Assembly (NCBI GenBank): GCA_021849765.1
Contig: JAJZSM010000021.1
Location: 1 to 11,710, forward strand
Reading direction: 5' to 3'
Source of the DNA: Actinomycetes bacterium
GTDB lineage: Bacteria; Actinomycetota; Acidimicrobiia; Acidimicrobiales; RAAP-2
DNA: 11,710 nt
The position numbers and the translations under genes were made by a program. This document shows positions 1-6,668 of this stretch, in pieces (position 1 is the stretch's first letter; every line of letters starts with the position of its first letter). Below the pieces are notes generated by a model. It did no database searches. It had not been told where the DNA came from and worked only from the letters and a program-made list of their open reading frames with translations.

Positions 1-2
1 CC

Positions 3-419
3 CAGGGCATCACACTCGACAGCGGCTTCACGCTCAATCAGTTGATCGCCTTCGCGGTCAAGTTCCACAACTTCAACCCGTCGAACATGTTGACCTACAC
101 CTTGCCGACGGTCCCCGCGACCGTCGCACCGGTTGGTGACGTGCTCTTCACCGAAGAGCCCCAGGCCCAGCAGCTGCTCGTCAACATCTTCGGCTCATCG
201 TTGCTCACGCCGACCAACCCGCCGCCGAACGCCCAACTGCAGACGCCGATGCCCCCGGTGGTCGCTGCGACCACGACCACGACCACGATCGCTTCGGCGC
301 CGACTACCCGCGCGACGAGTCCGACAACCAAAACCACCAAGTCGACAACCGCTACGAAGAGTCCGGCCAACCCGACGGCAGTGGTTCCCTACTTCGACCC
401 GGTTCCCTGCACGCCGTAG
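3..419 (+). CDS. C-terminal part of an LCP (LytR-CpsA-Psr) family cell-wall protein, 5' truncated by the window edge
   Basis: The reading frame is open from the left edge and ends at TAG 417-419, giving 138 residues of a longer protein. The first 65 or so residues (ITLDSGFTLNQLIAFAVKF, a TLP strand, then PQAQQLLVNIFG) resemble the end of LCP catalytic domains. LCP enzymes are membrane-anchored phosphotransferases that attach secondary polymers to peptidoglycan. The catalytic arginines and N-terminal membrane helix would lie upstream and cannot be checked. From about residue 75 the chain becomes a low-complexity Thr/Ala/Pro/Lys tail, presumably extracellular and wall-spanning, that ends in YFDPVPCTP with a single Cys. 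The last 31 bases overlap the 3' end of sufU on the other strand. The family call rests on the C-terminal domain only; another secreted wall protein is possible. Confidence 0.6.
   Translation, partial: QGITLDSGFTLNQLIAFAVKFHNFNPSNMLTYTLPTVPATVAPVGDVLFTEEPQAQQLLVNIFGSSLLTPTNPPPNAQLQTPMPPVVAATTTTTTIASAPTTRATSPTTKTTKSTTATKSPANPTAVVPYFDPVPCTP
268..288 (+). repeat. Short tandem hexanucleotide repeat (CGACCA, 3.5 copies) in the Thr-rich tail
   Basis: CGACCA occurs at 268-273, 274-279 and 280-285, followed by a half copy CGA. In frame it encodes a run of six Thr. The six-base unit keeps the frame if copy number changes, so the tail could vary in length without inactivating the protein. The tract is short and may simply reflect Thr codon use. 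Confidence 0.5.
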
Positions 420-871
420 TCGTCGAGCCCCTGGCTGAGGGTGTTCCAGGCCAGGGTGGCGCACTTGATGCGCACCGGGAACTTTACGACGCCCTGCAGT
501 GCGGCGAGCTCGCCCATGGTTCGCAGGTCGGTGACGGGCGCCTCGCCGTTGCCGTCGAGGGTCGTCTCGTGCACGGTCATCAACTGCTTGAACCGTTCGA
601 TGGCCGCGCGCACCTCGTCGATGGTCTTACCCTTAACCGCGGCACTCATCATCGACGATGACGCCTGGGAGATCGAGCAGCCGTGGCCCGAGAGCTTGAT
701 GTCCACGAGTACGCCGTCTTGGACGTCGAGGTAGATCACAAGTTCGTCGCCACAGAGCGGGTTGAAGCCCTCGGTTCGGATTGCGGGCGGGGAGGCGAGC
801 TCGCCGCGATTGCGCGGGGTGCGGTAGTGGTCGAGGATGATCTCGCGGTACAGGTCGTCGAGGTTGGCCAT
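389..871 (-). CDS. sufU: SufU, zinc-dependent sulfurtransferase / Fe-S assembly protein
   Basis: 160 residues, in the SufU size range. SufU receives persulfide sulfur from the cysteine desulfurase SufS and passes it to the SufBCD scaffold; the Bacillus protein is a Zn-dependent sulfurtransferase rather than a true scaffold. The expected metal and acceptor residues are present: Cys40 and Asp42 in NPLCGDE, Cys65 in GHGCSIS and Cys137 in RIKCATLAW. The extra segment between about residues 100 and 125 is the insertion that distinguishes SufU from IscU. It starts at ATG 869-871, three bases after the sufS stop, as the last gene of a sufC-sufS-sufU run. Its 3' end overlaps the convergent LCP gene by 31 bases, and no terminator hairpin is apparent there. 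Confidence 0.93.
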   Translation of the reverse strand: MANLDDLYREIILDHYRTPRNRGELASPPAIRTEGFNPLCGDELVIYLDVQDGVLVDIKLSGHGCSISQASSSMMSAAVKGKTIDEVRAAIERFKQLMTVHETTLDGNGEAPVTDLRTMGELAALQGVVKFPVRIKCATLAWNTLSQGLDDYGVQGTGSK

Positions 872-874
872 GGT

Positions 875-2110
875 CTAGGCGAACATCATGACGGCACTGC
901 CGAGTGCTTCAAGCAGGACGTCAGTGTCCGAGGTCAGTGAATACGGCCCGAAGGAGGCCCGAGCCGTCGCCGCGAGGTTGAAGCGGCGCATGAGGGGCTT
1001 GGCGCAGTGGTGTCCGGGCCGCACGCACACGCCGAACTGGTCGAGCACCTGGGCGACGTCGTGGGGGTGGACCCCGTCGACGTCGAGGCTGAGCACGCCG
1101 CCTCGATCGACGGTGTCCGCCGGTCCGATGATCCGGACGCGCCCGTCGAACTCGTTGGCGAGTCGCTTGAGCGCATCACCGGTTAACTCGTCCTCGTGGC
1201 GGGCGATGTTCGCGAGTCCAAGGCCCTCGAGGTACCGGATGGCGGCCGTGAGGCCGGCCGTCTCGGCAATTGGTGGGGTGCCGGCCTCAAAGCGAGTCGG
1301 GCCGTCCGCCGGCACGTACCCGTCGAGTCGCACGTCAGCGATCATGCCGCCACCGCCGAGGAAGGGGGGCATGGACTCGAGGATCGCGGCGCGGGTCCAC
1401 AGCACACCCAGGCCGGTCGGCCCGAGCATCTTGTGGGCGGAGAAACAGAAGAAGTCGACGTCGAGGTCAACGACGTCGGTCGGCTGATGGCCGACCGACT
1501 GCGCGGCGTCGAGAGCGACCAGGGCCCCGTGGTCGTGGGCGATCTGGGTGAGCTCTTTGACCGGGTTGCGCGTGCCCAGGACGTTTGACGCGGCGGTGAA
1601 GGAGAACAGCTTGACGCCGTCGAGTAGGCGGTCCAGGTCGCTCACGTCGAGACGGAAGTCATCGCTCACCGGAACGAAGCGGACCTCGATGCCCAACTGG
1701 TCGCGCAGCTGGAACCACGGAACGATGTTGGCGTGGTGCTCCATCTCGGTCACGAGGACCACGTCACCCGCCTTGAGGTTCGCCGCGCCCCACGACTTGG
1801 CGAGGAGGTTGAACGACTCGGTCGTGTTCTTGGTGAAGACGACCTCGTCCATACCCTGGGGTGCGTTGATGAAACGTGCGGTGGCCGCTCGGGCACCCTC
1901 GTAGACGTCGGTCGCCTCGACGGCGGTCTGGTAGACGCCGCGGTGCACGTTGGCGTGTCGCAACTCGTAGTAGCGAGCCATCGCCTCGATGACGGGCCGC
2001 GGGGGCAGGGTAGAGGAGGCCGAGTCGAGGTAGGTGATCGGACGGCCGTTGATCACACGTTCCAGGAGCGGGGTGTCGACGCGCACGCGGCGCGGGTTGT
2101 AGGAGCTCAT
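875..2110 (-). CDS. sufS: SufS, group II cysteine desulfurase
   Basis: 411 residues, full length for SufS (PLP fold type I aminotransferase family). It converts L-cysteine to L-alanine and leaves a persulfide on its catalytic cysteine for SufU. Visible residues: the PLP-stacking His in TEMEHHAN (around 125), Asp201 in LDAAQSVGH, the PLP lysine Lys227 in FSAHKMLGPTG, and catalytic Cys369 in the RPGHHCAKPLM loop. That loop is the group II signature. The ATG (2108-2110) overlaps the sufC TGA as ATGA, so translation is probably coupled. The stop (875-877) lies three bases before the sufU ATG. Nothing looks degraded. Confidence 0.96.
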   Translation of the reverse strand: MSSYNPRRVRVDTPLLERVINGRPITYLDSASSTLPPRPVIEAMARYYELRHANVHRGVYQTAVEATDVYEGARAATARFINAPQGMDEVVFTKNTTESFNLLAKSWGAANLKAGDVVLVTEMEHHANIVPWFQLRDQLGIEVRFVPVSDDFRLDVSDLDRLLDGVKLFSFTAASNVLGTRNPVKELTQIAHDHGALVALDAAQSVGHQPTDVVDLDVDFFCFSAHKMLGPTGLGVLWTRAAILESMPPFLGGGGMIADVRLDGYVPADGPTRFEAGTPPIAETAGLTAAIRYLEGLGLANIARHEDELTGDALKRLANEFDGRVRIIGPADTVDRGGVLSLDVDGVHPHDVAQVLDQFGVCVRPGHHCAKPLMRRFNLAATARASFGPYSLTSDTDVLLEALGSAVMMFA

Positions 2111-2865
2111 CGCAGCACCGTTCGCCAGGCATCGTAGCCGTCGTGCTCGATGGCGGCAGCGAGCTCGACGCCGCCGCTGTGCACGATCTGTCCGTCGACG
2201 AGGATGTGGACCTGGTCTGGTTCGATCTCTTCGAGCAGCTTGACGTAGTGGGTCACCACCACGACACCCATCGCCGGGTGTTCGCTACGCACGGTGCGCA
2301 CACCACGTGCCACGATACGCAGCGCGTCGATGTCGAGCCCCGAGTCCGTCTCGTCAAGCAGCGCGACGACGGGTTCGAGCAGCGCCATCTGCAGCACCTC
2401 GTTGCGCTTACGCTCGCCACCCGAGAAGCCATCGTTGAGGTGTCGTTCCGCGAATGCCGGGTCCATGCCGAGCCGGTCCATCCATTCAGCGAGCTCGAGT
2501 CGTACCTCAAGCACCGATAACTCGCTTAGGCCCTTGCGGGCCACCATGGCCTGGCGCAGGAACTGAATGACCGAGACGCCGCTGATGGCTTCGGGGTACT
2601 GGAAGGCGAGGAAGATGCCCGCGCGGGCCCGCTGGTCGGGGGACCACGTCGCGATGTCGACGCCGTTGAGCAGGATCCGACCGTCGGTCACGCGATAGCC
2701 GGGGTGACCCATGACGACGCTCGCCAGGGTCGATTTACCCGCTCCGTTGGGTCCCATCAGCGCGTGGACTTCGCCGGGGTTGATGGTGAGATCGACGCCG
2801 CGCAAGATGACCGTATCCTCAGCGACGGCGTGGACGTTTCGAAGTTCTAACAAGGGCACAGACAC
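2107..2865 (-). CDS. sufC: SufC, ABC-type ATPase of the SUF Fe-S assembly machinery
   Basis: 252 residues, normal SufC length. SufC is a cytosolic ABC ATPase that drives conformational change in the SufBC2D scaffold during cluster assembly. Walker A is GPNGAGKST (38-46), the Q-loop is Gln89 in AFQYPE, the signature is FSGGERKRNE (147-156), Walker B runs to LLDETDSGLD (Asp171, Glu172) and the H-loop is His206 in VVTHY. SGGERKRNE and DETDSGLD are typical of SufC. The likely start is GTG 2863-2865; a second in-frame GTG lies at 2857-2859, the ATG at 2865-2867 is out of frame, and an in-frame stop at 2875-2877 excludes a longer form. It follows the MBL-fold gene by 38 bases and overlaps sufS by four. 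Its partners sufB and sufD are not in the window. Confidence 0.96.
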   Translation of the reverse strand: MSVPLLELRNVHAVAEDTVILRGVDLTINPGEVHALMGPNGAGKSTLASVVMGHPGYRVTDGRILLNGVDIATWSPDQRARAGIFLAFQYPEAISGVSVIQFLRQAMVARKGLSELSVLEVRLELAEWMDRLGMDPAFAERHLNDGFSGGERKRNEVLQMALLEPVVALLDETDSGLDIDALRIVARGVRTVRSEHPAMGVVVVTHYVKLLEEIEPDQVHILVDGQIVHSGGVELAAAIEHDGYDAWRTVLR

Positions 2866-2903
2866 ATGGCGAGCCTATCGTTCGCGCCCGGATTTTCGGC
2901 CGG

Positions 2904-3521
2904 TCACCAACCGCGCGCGATCCAGTCGTCGAGGTGCGCACGCTCGGCGCCGATGGTCGTGGGAGCGCCGTGACCGGGCAAGACGAGCACGTCGTCGGCG
3001 AAGCGGTGGAACAGTCGCTGCTCGATCGAGGTGATGATCGTGGGGAAGTCGCCGCCCTCGAAGGCGGTGGCGCCGGGTCCACCGGGAAAGAGGGTGTCAC
3101 CGCTGAAGAGCACGGGGCTTGCCTCGACGAAGAAGCACGTGGAGCCTGGGGTGTGCCCCGGGGTGTGGATGACCCGCACGCGCAGCTCGCCCACCTCGAT
3201 CACCTGGTCGTGGGCGAGGTGCCGATCGAGGGCGGGGAACAGCTTGACGTCCTCGGGGTGACCCCAGACGACGCGTCCCGACGCGCGCAGCTCGGGAATC
3301 GCGCCGACGTGGTCGTGGTGCCCATGAGTCTCGAGCACGTTGACCACGCCGAGCGCGTCCGCCAGGCGCACGAGCCGATCGGACTCGTCGGCGGCGTCTA
3401 TCAGTGCCGCCAGCGCCGAGCGACGACATCGCAGGACGTAGACGTTGTTGGCGAGCGGTCCGACCACGACCCGGTGGACCTCCAGGTCGGCGCCGCTCCA
3501 GATGACCGTCGATTCGTCCAC
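2904..3521 (-). CDS. MBL-fold metallohydrolase, glyoxalase II-like
   Basis: 205 residues, a compact single-domain metallo-beta-lactamase-fold hydrolase. The metal ligands are all present: THGHHDH (His66, His68, Asp70, His71), His123 in TPGHTPGS, Asp142 in SGDTLF and His184 in LPGHG. This set is typical of the glyoxalase II-like, dinuclear-metal subgroup, often annotated as hydroxyacylglutathione hydrolase. The substrate cannot be read from the sequence; a thioester or persulfide is possible. The start is GTG 3519-3521. A GAAGG sits only one base before it, so either the mRNA is leaderless or a downstream start is used. It precedes sufC by 38 bases on the same strand and may be the first gene of the suf operon, although a role in Fe-S assembly is only inferred from position. 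Confidence 0.85.
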   Translation of the reverse strand: MDESTVIWSGADLEVHRVVVGPLANNVYVLRCRRSALAALIDAADESDRLVRLADALGVVNVLETHGHHDHVGAIPELRASGRVVWGHPEDVKLFPALDRHLAHDQVIEVGELRVRVIHTPGHTPGSTCFFVEASPVLFSGDTLFPGGPGATAFEGGDFPTIITSIEQRLFHRFADDVLVLPGHGAPTTIGAERAHLDDWIARGW

Positions 3522-3533
3522 ACCTTCAGGATG

Positions 3534-3546
3534 CCACGCGACGTGG
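3534..3546. promoter_or_regulatory. Short palindrome in the divergent MBL / acyl-CoA dehydrogenase intergenic region
   Basis: CCACG-CGA-CGTGG is a perfect inverted repeat with five-base arms, located between the two divergent starts (3521 and 3612). Its position would suit an operator controlling one or both genes. Arms this short are common by chance in GC-rich DNA, so the call is weak. Confidence 0.25.
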
Positions 3547-3561
3547 GCGGATGGATTTCGC

Positions 3562-3567
3562 TATCCT
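3562..3567 (+). promoter_or_regulatory. Candidate -10 element for the acyl-CoA dehydrogenase gene
   Basis: TATCCT matches the TAnnnT form of actinobacterial -10 boxes in an otherwise GC-rich gap. It would start transcription near 3574 and give a leader of about 38 bases containing the GAGGG ribosome binding site (3602-3606). No convincing -35 is seen at the right distance. Confidence 0.3.
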
Positions 3568-3611
3568 CGCAAGTGCGTCGGCTCACGAGCCAGCGGGAAT
3601 CGAGGGTGACG

Positions 3612-4727
3612 ATGAACTTCGGCTTTTCAGAGGAGCAGGAGGAGCTTCGCAAGATGGTGCGACGGTTCTTGGACGAGAAGTCGCCCGAGACAGAAGTCCG
3701 TCGGCTCATGGCCACCAACGAGGGATTCGACCCAGCGGTGTGGCGCCAGATGGCCGACGAGCTCGCCCTGCAAGGACTGGGTATCCCCGAAGAGTTCGGC
3801 GGCCAGGGCTTCGGCCCCGTGGAGCTGTACGTGGTGTTCGAGGAGATGGGGGCCGCGCTGCTGTGCTCGCCGTACTTCTCCACGGTGGCGTTGGCGGCCA
3901 ACGCCGTGCTGCTCGTGGGAACCGACGAGGACCGGGCCGCCTACCTGCCCGGCATCGCCTCGGGGGACACCATCGCCACCGTGGCCCTTACGGATGACAC
4001 CGGACAGTGGGACCTCGCCTCGACGTCGGTGACTGCACGGGACACGGGCGAGACCTGGGTCGTCAACGGGGTGAGCAACTACGTGACCGACGGCCAGAGT
4101 GCCTCGGTAATCTTCGTACCGGCGATGACCGAGGCCGGACTCTCGCTGTTCGCCGTGGAGGCGAGCGCCTCGGGGGTGGAGCGCACGTCGCTGCCCACCA
4201 TGGACCAGACCCGCAAGCAGAGCCGCATCACCTACGTCGACGCCCCGGCTCGCCTCGTGGGGTCGAACGGCGGCGCGCTCGCCGGACTCGAGACGACGGT
4301 CCAGATTGCCGTGGCCGCCCTGGCCGCCGAGCAGGTCGGCGGCGCCCAGCGTGTACTCAACAACGCGGTCGAGTACGCGAAGAATCGCGTCCAGTTCGGT
4401 CGGCCCATCGGGTCGTTCCAGGCGATCAAGCACAAGTGCGCCGACATGCTGCTCGACGTGGAGTCGGCGAAGTCGGCTGCCTACTACGCGGCCTGGGCCG
4501 CCCAAGAGCGCAATGACGAGTTGCCGATTGCCGCGAGCCTCGCCAAGTCGTTCTGCTCCGAGGCGTACTTCCACTGCGCCGCCGAGAACATCCAGATCCA
4601 CGGTGGCATCGGTTTCACCTGGGAACATCACGCGCACCTGTACTTCAAACGGGCCAAGAGCTCCGAGCTCTTTCTCGGCGACCCGGCGTACCACCGCGAG
4701 TTGCTCGCTAGCCGACTGGGCATCTAA
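3612..4727 (+). CDS. Acyl-CoA dehydrogenase family flavoprotein
   Basis: 371 residues, typical for single-domain acyl-CoA dehydrogenases, which oxidise acyl-CoA to enoyl-CoA with FAD and pass electrons to electron-transfer flavoprotein. The N-terminal helical domain begins MNFGFSEEQEELRKMVRRFL, followed by GIPEEFGGQG (57-66), a beta domain and the C-terminal helical domain with RVQFGRPIGSFQ (259-270) and QIHGGIGFTWEH (328-339), both linked to FAD binding. The common C-terminal YEGT motif that carries the catalytic Glu in medium-chain enzymes is replaced by KSSELFLGDPAYHRE, so the base is unclear; Glu227 in GLETTV is one candidate. The ATG at 3612 is chosen because GAGGG (3602-3606) precedes it at good spacing and the family N-terminus begins there, although the frame stays open far upstream. 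Substrate class unknown; the next gene follows after six bases. Confidence 0.9.
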   Translation: MNFGFSEEQEELRKMVRRFLDEKSPETEVRRLMATNEGFDPAVWRQMADELALQGLGIPEEFGGQGFGPVELYVVFEEMGAALLCSPYFSTVALAANAVLLVGTDEDRAAYLPGIASGDTIATVALTDDTGQWDLASTSVTARDTGETWVVNGVSNYVTDGQSASVIFVPAMTEAGLSLFAVEASASGVERTSLPTMDQTRKQSRITYVDAPARLVGSNGGALAGLETTVQIAVAALAAEQVGGAQRVLNNAVEYAKNRVQFGRPIGSFQAIKHKCADMLLDVESAKSAAYYAAWAAQERNDELPIAASLAKSFCSEAYFHCAAENIQIHGGIGFTWEHHAHLYFKRAKSSELFLGDPAYHRELLASRLGI

Positions 4728-4733
4728 GGCCGC

Positions 4734-5480
4734 GTGCTCGTCCACGAACAGCTCGCAAGTGGTAAGTCGGTCCTCGATCTTCGTATCGCGTCTTCGGGCA
4801 CCCGTCCCGCGACCGGTCACGTGCTCGTGCTCGTTCACGGGCTACCGCGCGCGACGGGTATGGGACGCCAGGCGGCCGGCCTGCTCCCTGAGCTCGCCGA
4901 GCACCTGGCGAGCGAGTCGGGCTGGACGGTCGCGACCGGGACGTTGTCGGGTGTCGGCGGGAGCACGGGGACGTTCTCGGCCAGCCAGTGGCGCCGCGAC
5001 CTCGGCGCCATCATCGCGCGAATCGACCAGGATGGCGGACGCATCTCCCTCGCGGGATTCGGGTTCGGGGGTGCGCTCGCGCTCGGGGTGACCGCCGATG
5101 ACGAACGGGTCCGCGGGGTCGCCACCTTCGCCGCGCCGGCGCACCTGGAAACCTGGTGCGGTCCGGCGGTCCCCTTTCGCCAGTGGATCATCGGGGCGGG
5201 CGTGGTGGGCGATGAGAAGGACCTGCTCGCCCCCGACGAGTTACGCGCCGACGTGTTGGCGGTCGACCCGCTCGGGGCGGTCGCCACGATCCCGCCGCGA
5301 CGTCTGTTGATCGGCCACGGGACCGACGACCTCGAGGTTCCCTCGAGTGACGCGCGAGACCTGCTGAGCGCGGCCGAGGGCCGAGCCGAACTGCGTCTGA
5401 TCCAAGGGGCCGGTCACCAGCTTCGCGCGGACCCTCGAATGGTGGCGACACTCCTCGGCTGGCTCGACCGGCATCGTTAG
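4734..5480 (+). CDS. Alpha/beta-hydrolase fold protein lacking the nucleophile serine
   Basis: 248 residues with the outline of an alpha/beta-hydrolase: LVLVHGLPR (oxyanion region, 31-39), a nucleophile elbow at LAGFGFGGALAL, an acid-residue loop at LLIGHGTDDLEVP (Asp199 best placed) and a terminal His228 in IQGAGHQL. The elbow normally reads GxSxG. Here it is Gly108-Phe-Gly110-Phe-Gly112, with a clear GGG glycine codon at 5061-5063 where Ser, Cys or Asp is expected. The acid and histidine remain, so this is either an inactive binding protein or an enzyme with different chemistry. The start is GTG 4734, six bases after the acyl-CoA dehydrogenase stop, with AAGG (4726-4729) upstream; the same-frame stop at 4725-4727 excludes an earlier start. 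It is probably co-transcribed with the dehydrogenase. Its 3' end overlaps thiE by four bases, tail to tail. Confidence 0.8.
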   Translation: MLVHEQLASGKSVLDLRIASSGTRPATGHVLVLVHGLPRATGMGRQAAGLLPELAEHLASESGWTVATGTLSGVGGSTGTFSASQWRRDLGAIIARIDQDGGRISLAGFGFGGALALGVTADDERVRGVATFAAPAHLETWCGPAVPFRQWIIGAGVVGDEKDLLAPDELRADVLAVDPLGAVATIPPRRLLIGHGTDDLEVPSSDARDLLSAAEGRAELRLIQGAGHQLRADPRMVATLLGWLDRHR

Positions 5481-6115
5481 TCGACGTTGGCGAGCGCCTC
5501 GTCCATGGTTCGGCGGATCGAGACCGCGGCGGCGTAGGGGTCCGGGGCCGTGGTCAATGCGCGCACGACCACGAAGTGGCGCAGTCCGGCGTGCACGAGG
5601 GACGCGACGTTGTCGGCGTTGACCGCACCGGTGACGAACACCGGTTGGTCGCTTCGTTTCGTGCAGTCCACGGCGTAGGCGACCCCCGTGCCCGTCCGGC
5701 CGGGTTTGGTCGGGGTGGCCACGATCGGCCCGGCGCTGCGGTAGGTCGTGGGCTGTTCGAGTGAACGGGCGAACTCCTCGGGGTCGTGCGTCGAGAGCCC
5801 GACGATGGCGTCAGGACCCAATACGTCGCGACAGACGGCCACGCTCACGTCGTCTTGACCCACGTGGACGCCGTCGGCCGCCACCTCAGCGGCGAGGTAC
5901 GGCGAGTCGTTCATGATGAACGGGACGCCGAAGTCCCGACAGATGGCGGCCATCAACGCACCCGAGACGCGTCGCTGCGCGTCGTCGAGGTCCTTCTCAC
6001 GAAGTTGCACGACGTCGACACCCCCGCGTAGGACAGCGGGCAGGAAGTCCGCAAGGTCGTCGCGGTGGCCGACGCACAGATAGAGGCGGCGCTGGTCGAG
6101 TTCGTACACCCGCAC
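5477..6115 (-). CDS. thiE: ThiE, thiamine-phosphate synthase
   Basis: 212 residues, a standard ThiE TIM barrel. It joins hydroxymethylpyrimidine diphosphate to the thiazole phosphate to give thiamine phosphate. Family motifs appear in order: QLREKD (Arg39, Lys41), the NDSPYLAAEVAADGVHVGQDD region (Asn69, Asp70, Asp88), LSTHD (Ser108), and GPIVATPTKPG with Thr134, Thr136 and Lys137. The usual IGGI near residue 162 is VTGAV, a mild departure. GTG at 6113-6115 gives the longest product. A second in-frame GTG at 6107-6109 would fit a leaderless transcript from the TAAAGT box. No other thiamine gene and no TPP riboswitch is visible nearby. The gene ends four bases inside the convergent hydrolase gene. 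Confidence 0.92.
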   Translation of the reverse strand: MRVYELDQRRLYLCVGHRDDLADFLPAVLRGGVDVVQLREKDLDDAQRRVSGALMAAICRDFGVPFIMNDSPYLAAEVAADGVHVGQDDVSVAVCRDVLGPDAIVGLSTHDPEEFARSLEQPTTYRSAGPIVATPTKPGRTGTGVAYAVDCTKRSDQPVFVTGAVNADNVASLVHAGLRHFVVVRALTTAPDPYAAAVSIRRTMDEALANVD

Positions 6116-6121
6116 ACTTTA
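6116..6121 (-). promoter_or_regulatory. Candidate -10 element of thiE, leaderless geometry
   Basis: On the minus strand TAAAGT fits TAnnnT and is followed by exactly six bases (6115-6110) and then the GTG at 6109-6107. This is the spacing seen for leaderless actinobacterial transcripts. If correct, thiE starts at 6109 rather than 6115. No Shine-Dalgarno sequence is seen before either GTG, and no good -35 is visible. Confidence 0.35.
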
Positions 6122-6175
6122 AGTCGGTCGTCTGACTGTTCTTCGCGTGGAAGCGGTGCGCGGACGTCCATCACG

Positions 6176-6203
6176 CGGTCGGGACCGTCGACTCGGGCAG
6201 AAT
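6176..6203 (+). promoter_or_regulatory. Candidate promoter and dyad of the Rrf2 regulator gene
   Basis: CAGAAT (6198-6203) is a near match to TAnnnT and is followed by six bases and the ATG at 6210, again a leaderless arrangement; no ribosome binding site precedes the ATG. At about the -35 position lies the inverted repeat CGGTC-GG-GACCG (6176-6187). Rrf2 proteins commonly bind dyads in their own promoters, so this could be an autoregulatory site. The arms are only five bases. Confidence 0.3.
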
Positions 6204-6209
6204 GGACCT

Positions 6210-6668
6210 ATGCAGATTCCCGCGAAGGCCGAGTACGCCATTCGGGCGCTACTCACGCTGGCGGCCAGCAACACGTCGGTGAGCGCCGAACACCTGGCCG
6301 CCGAACAGCAACTCCCGGCCAAGTTTCTCGGTGCGATCCTCTCCGATCTGCGCCGTGGCGGTCTGGTCACCAGCCAGCGCGGCCCCGAAGGCGGGTTCAA
6401 GCTTGCCCACGACCCTGACACGATCATGATTGCCGACATCCTGCGCGTGGTCAGCGGGCCGATGGCGGGTGTGCGCGGGATGCGTCCCGAGACGCTCAAC
6501 TACGGCGGCGACGCGACGCATCTGCGCGACGTCTGGGTCGCGGTGCGAGCCGCACTGCGCGAGGTGCTCGAGCACGTCACCCTCGGCCAAGTGTTGCGCG
6601 GTGACCTGCCGGTCTCGGTGACGCGTTTCACCTCGGACCCGGACGCGTGGATCACGCGCCAGCTGTGA
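6210..6668 (+). CDS. Rrf2-family transcriptional regulator without cysteines
   Basis: 152 residues, a typical Rrf2 length. The N-terminal winged helix is clear: MQIPAKAEYAIRALLTLA, a recognition region near AEQQLPAKFLGAILSDL, then the wing LVTSQRGPEGGFKLA (52-66). A dimerisation helix follows (HLRDVWVAVRAALREVLEHVT). Fe-S members such as IscR and NsrR carry three Cys around residues 90-106. This protein has no Cys anywhere, so it cannot bind a cluster in the known way and must sense something else, if anything. The ATG at 6210 is where Rrf2 homology begins; the frame is open further upstream without family similarity. It runs divergently from thiE, and its last four bases overlap the preferred rnhA start. 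Target genes are unknown. Confidence 0.85.
   Translation: MQIPAKAEYAIRALLTLAASNTSVSAEHLAAEQQLPAKFLGAILSDLRRGGLVTSQRGPEGGFKLAHDPDTIMIADILRVVSGPMAGVRGMRPETLNYGGDATHLRDVWVAVRAALREVLEHVTLGQVLRGDLPVSVTRFTSDPDAWITRQL

Noticed and set aside
2934..3611. Long upstream extension of the acyl-CoA dehydrogenase frame
   Set aside because: It runs antisense through the MBL-fold gene, has no family similarity, and a good ribosome binding site sits just before ATG 3612. The openness reflects GC-rich codon structure on the opposite strand.
3627..4838. 403-codon minus-strand open frame opposite the acyl-CoA dehydrogenase
   Set aside because: Its translation is rich in Arg, Gly, His and Val with no recognisable motif, as expected for the antisense of a GC-rich gene.
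6110..6209. Possible TPP riboswitch upstream of thiE
   Set aside because: The conserved CUGAGA core is absent on the thiE strand, and the space to the start is too small for the full aptamer.
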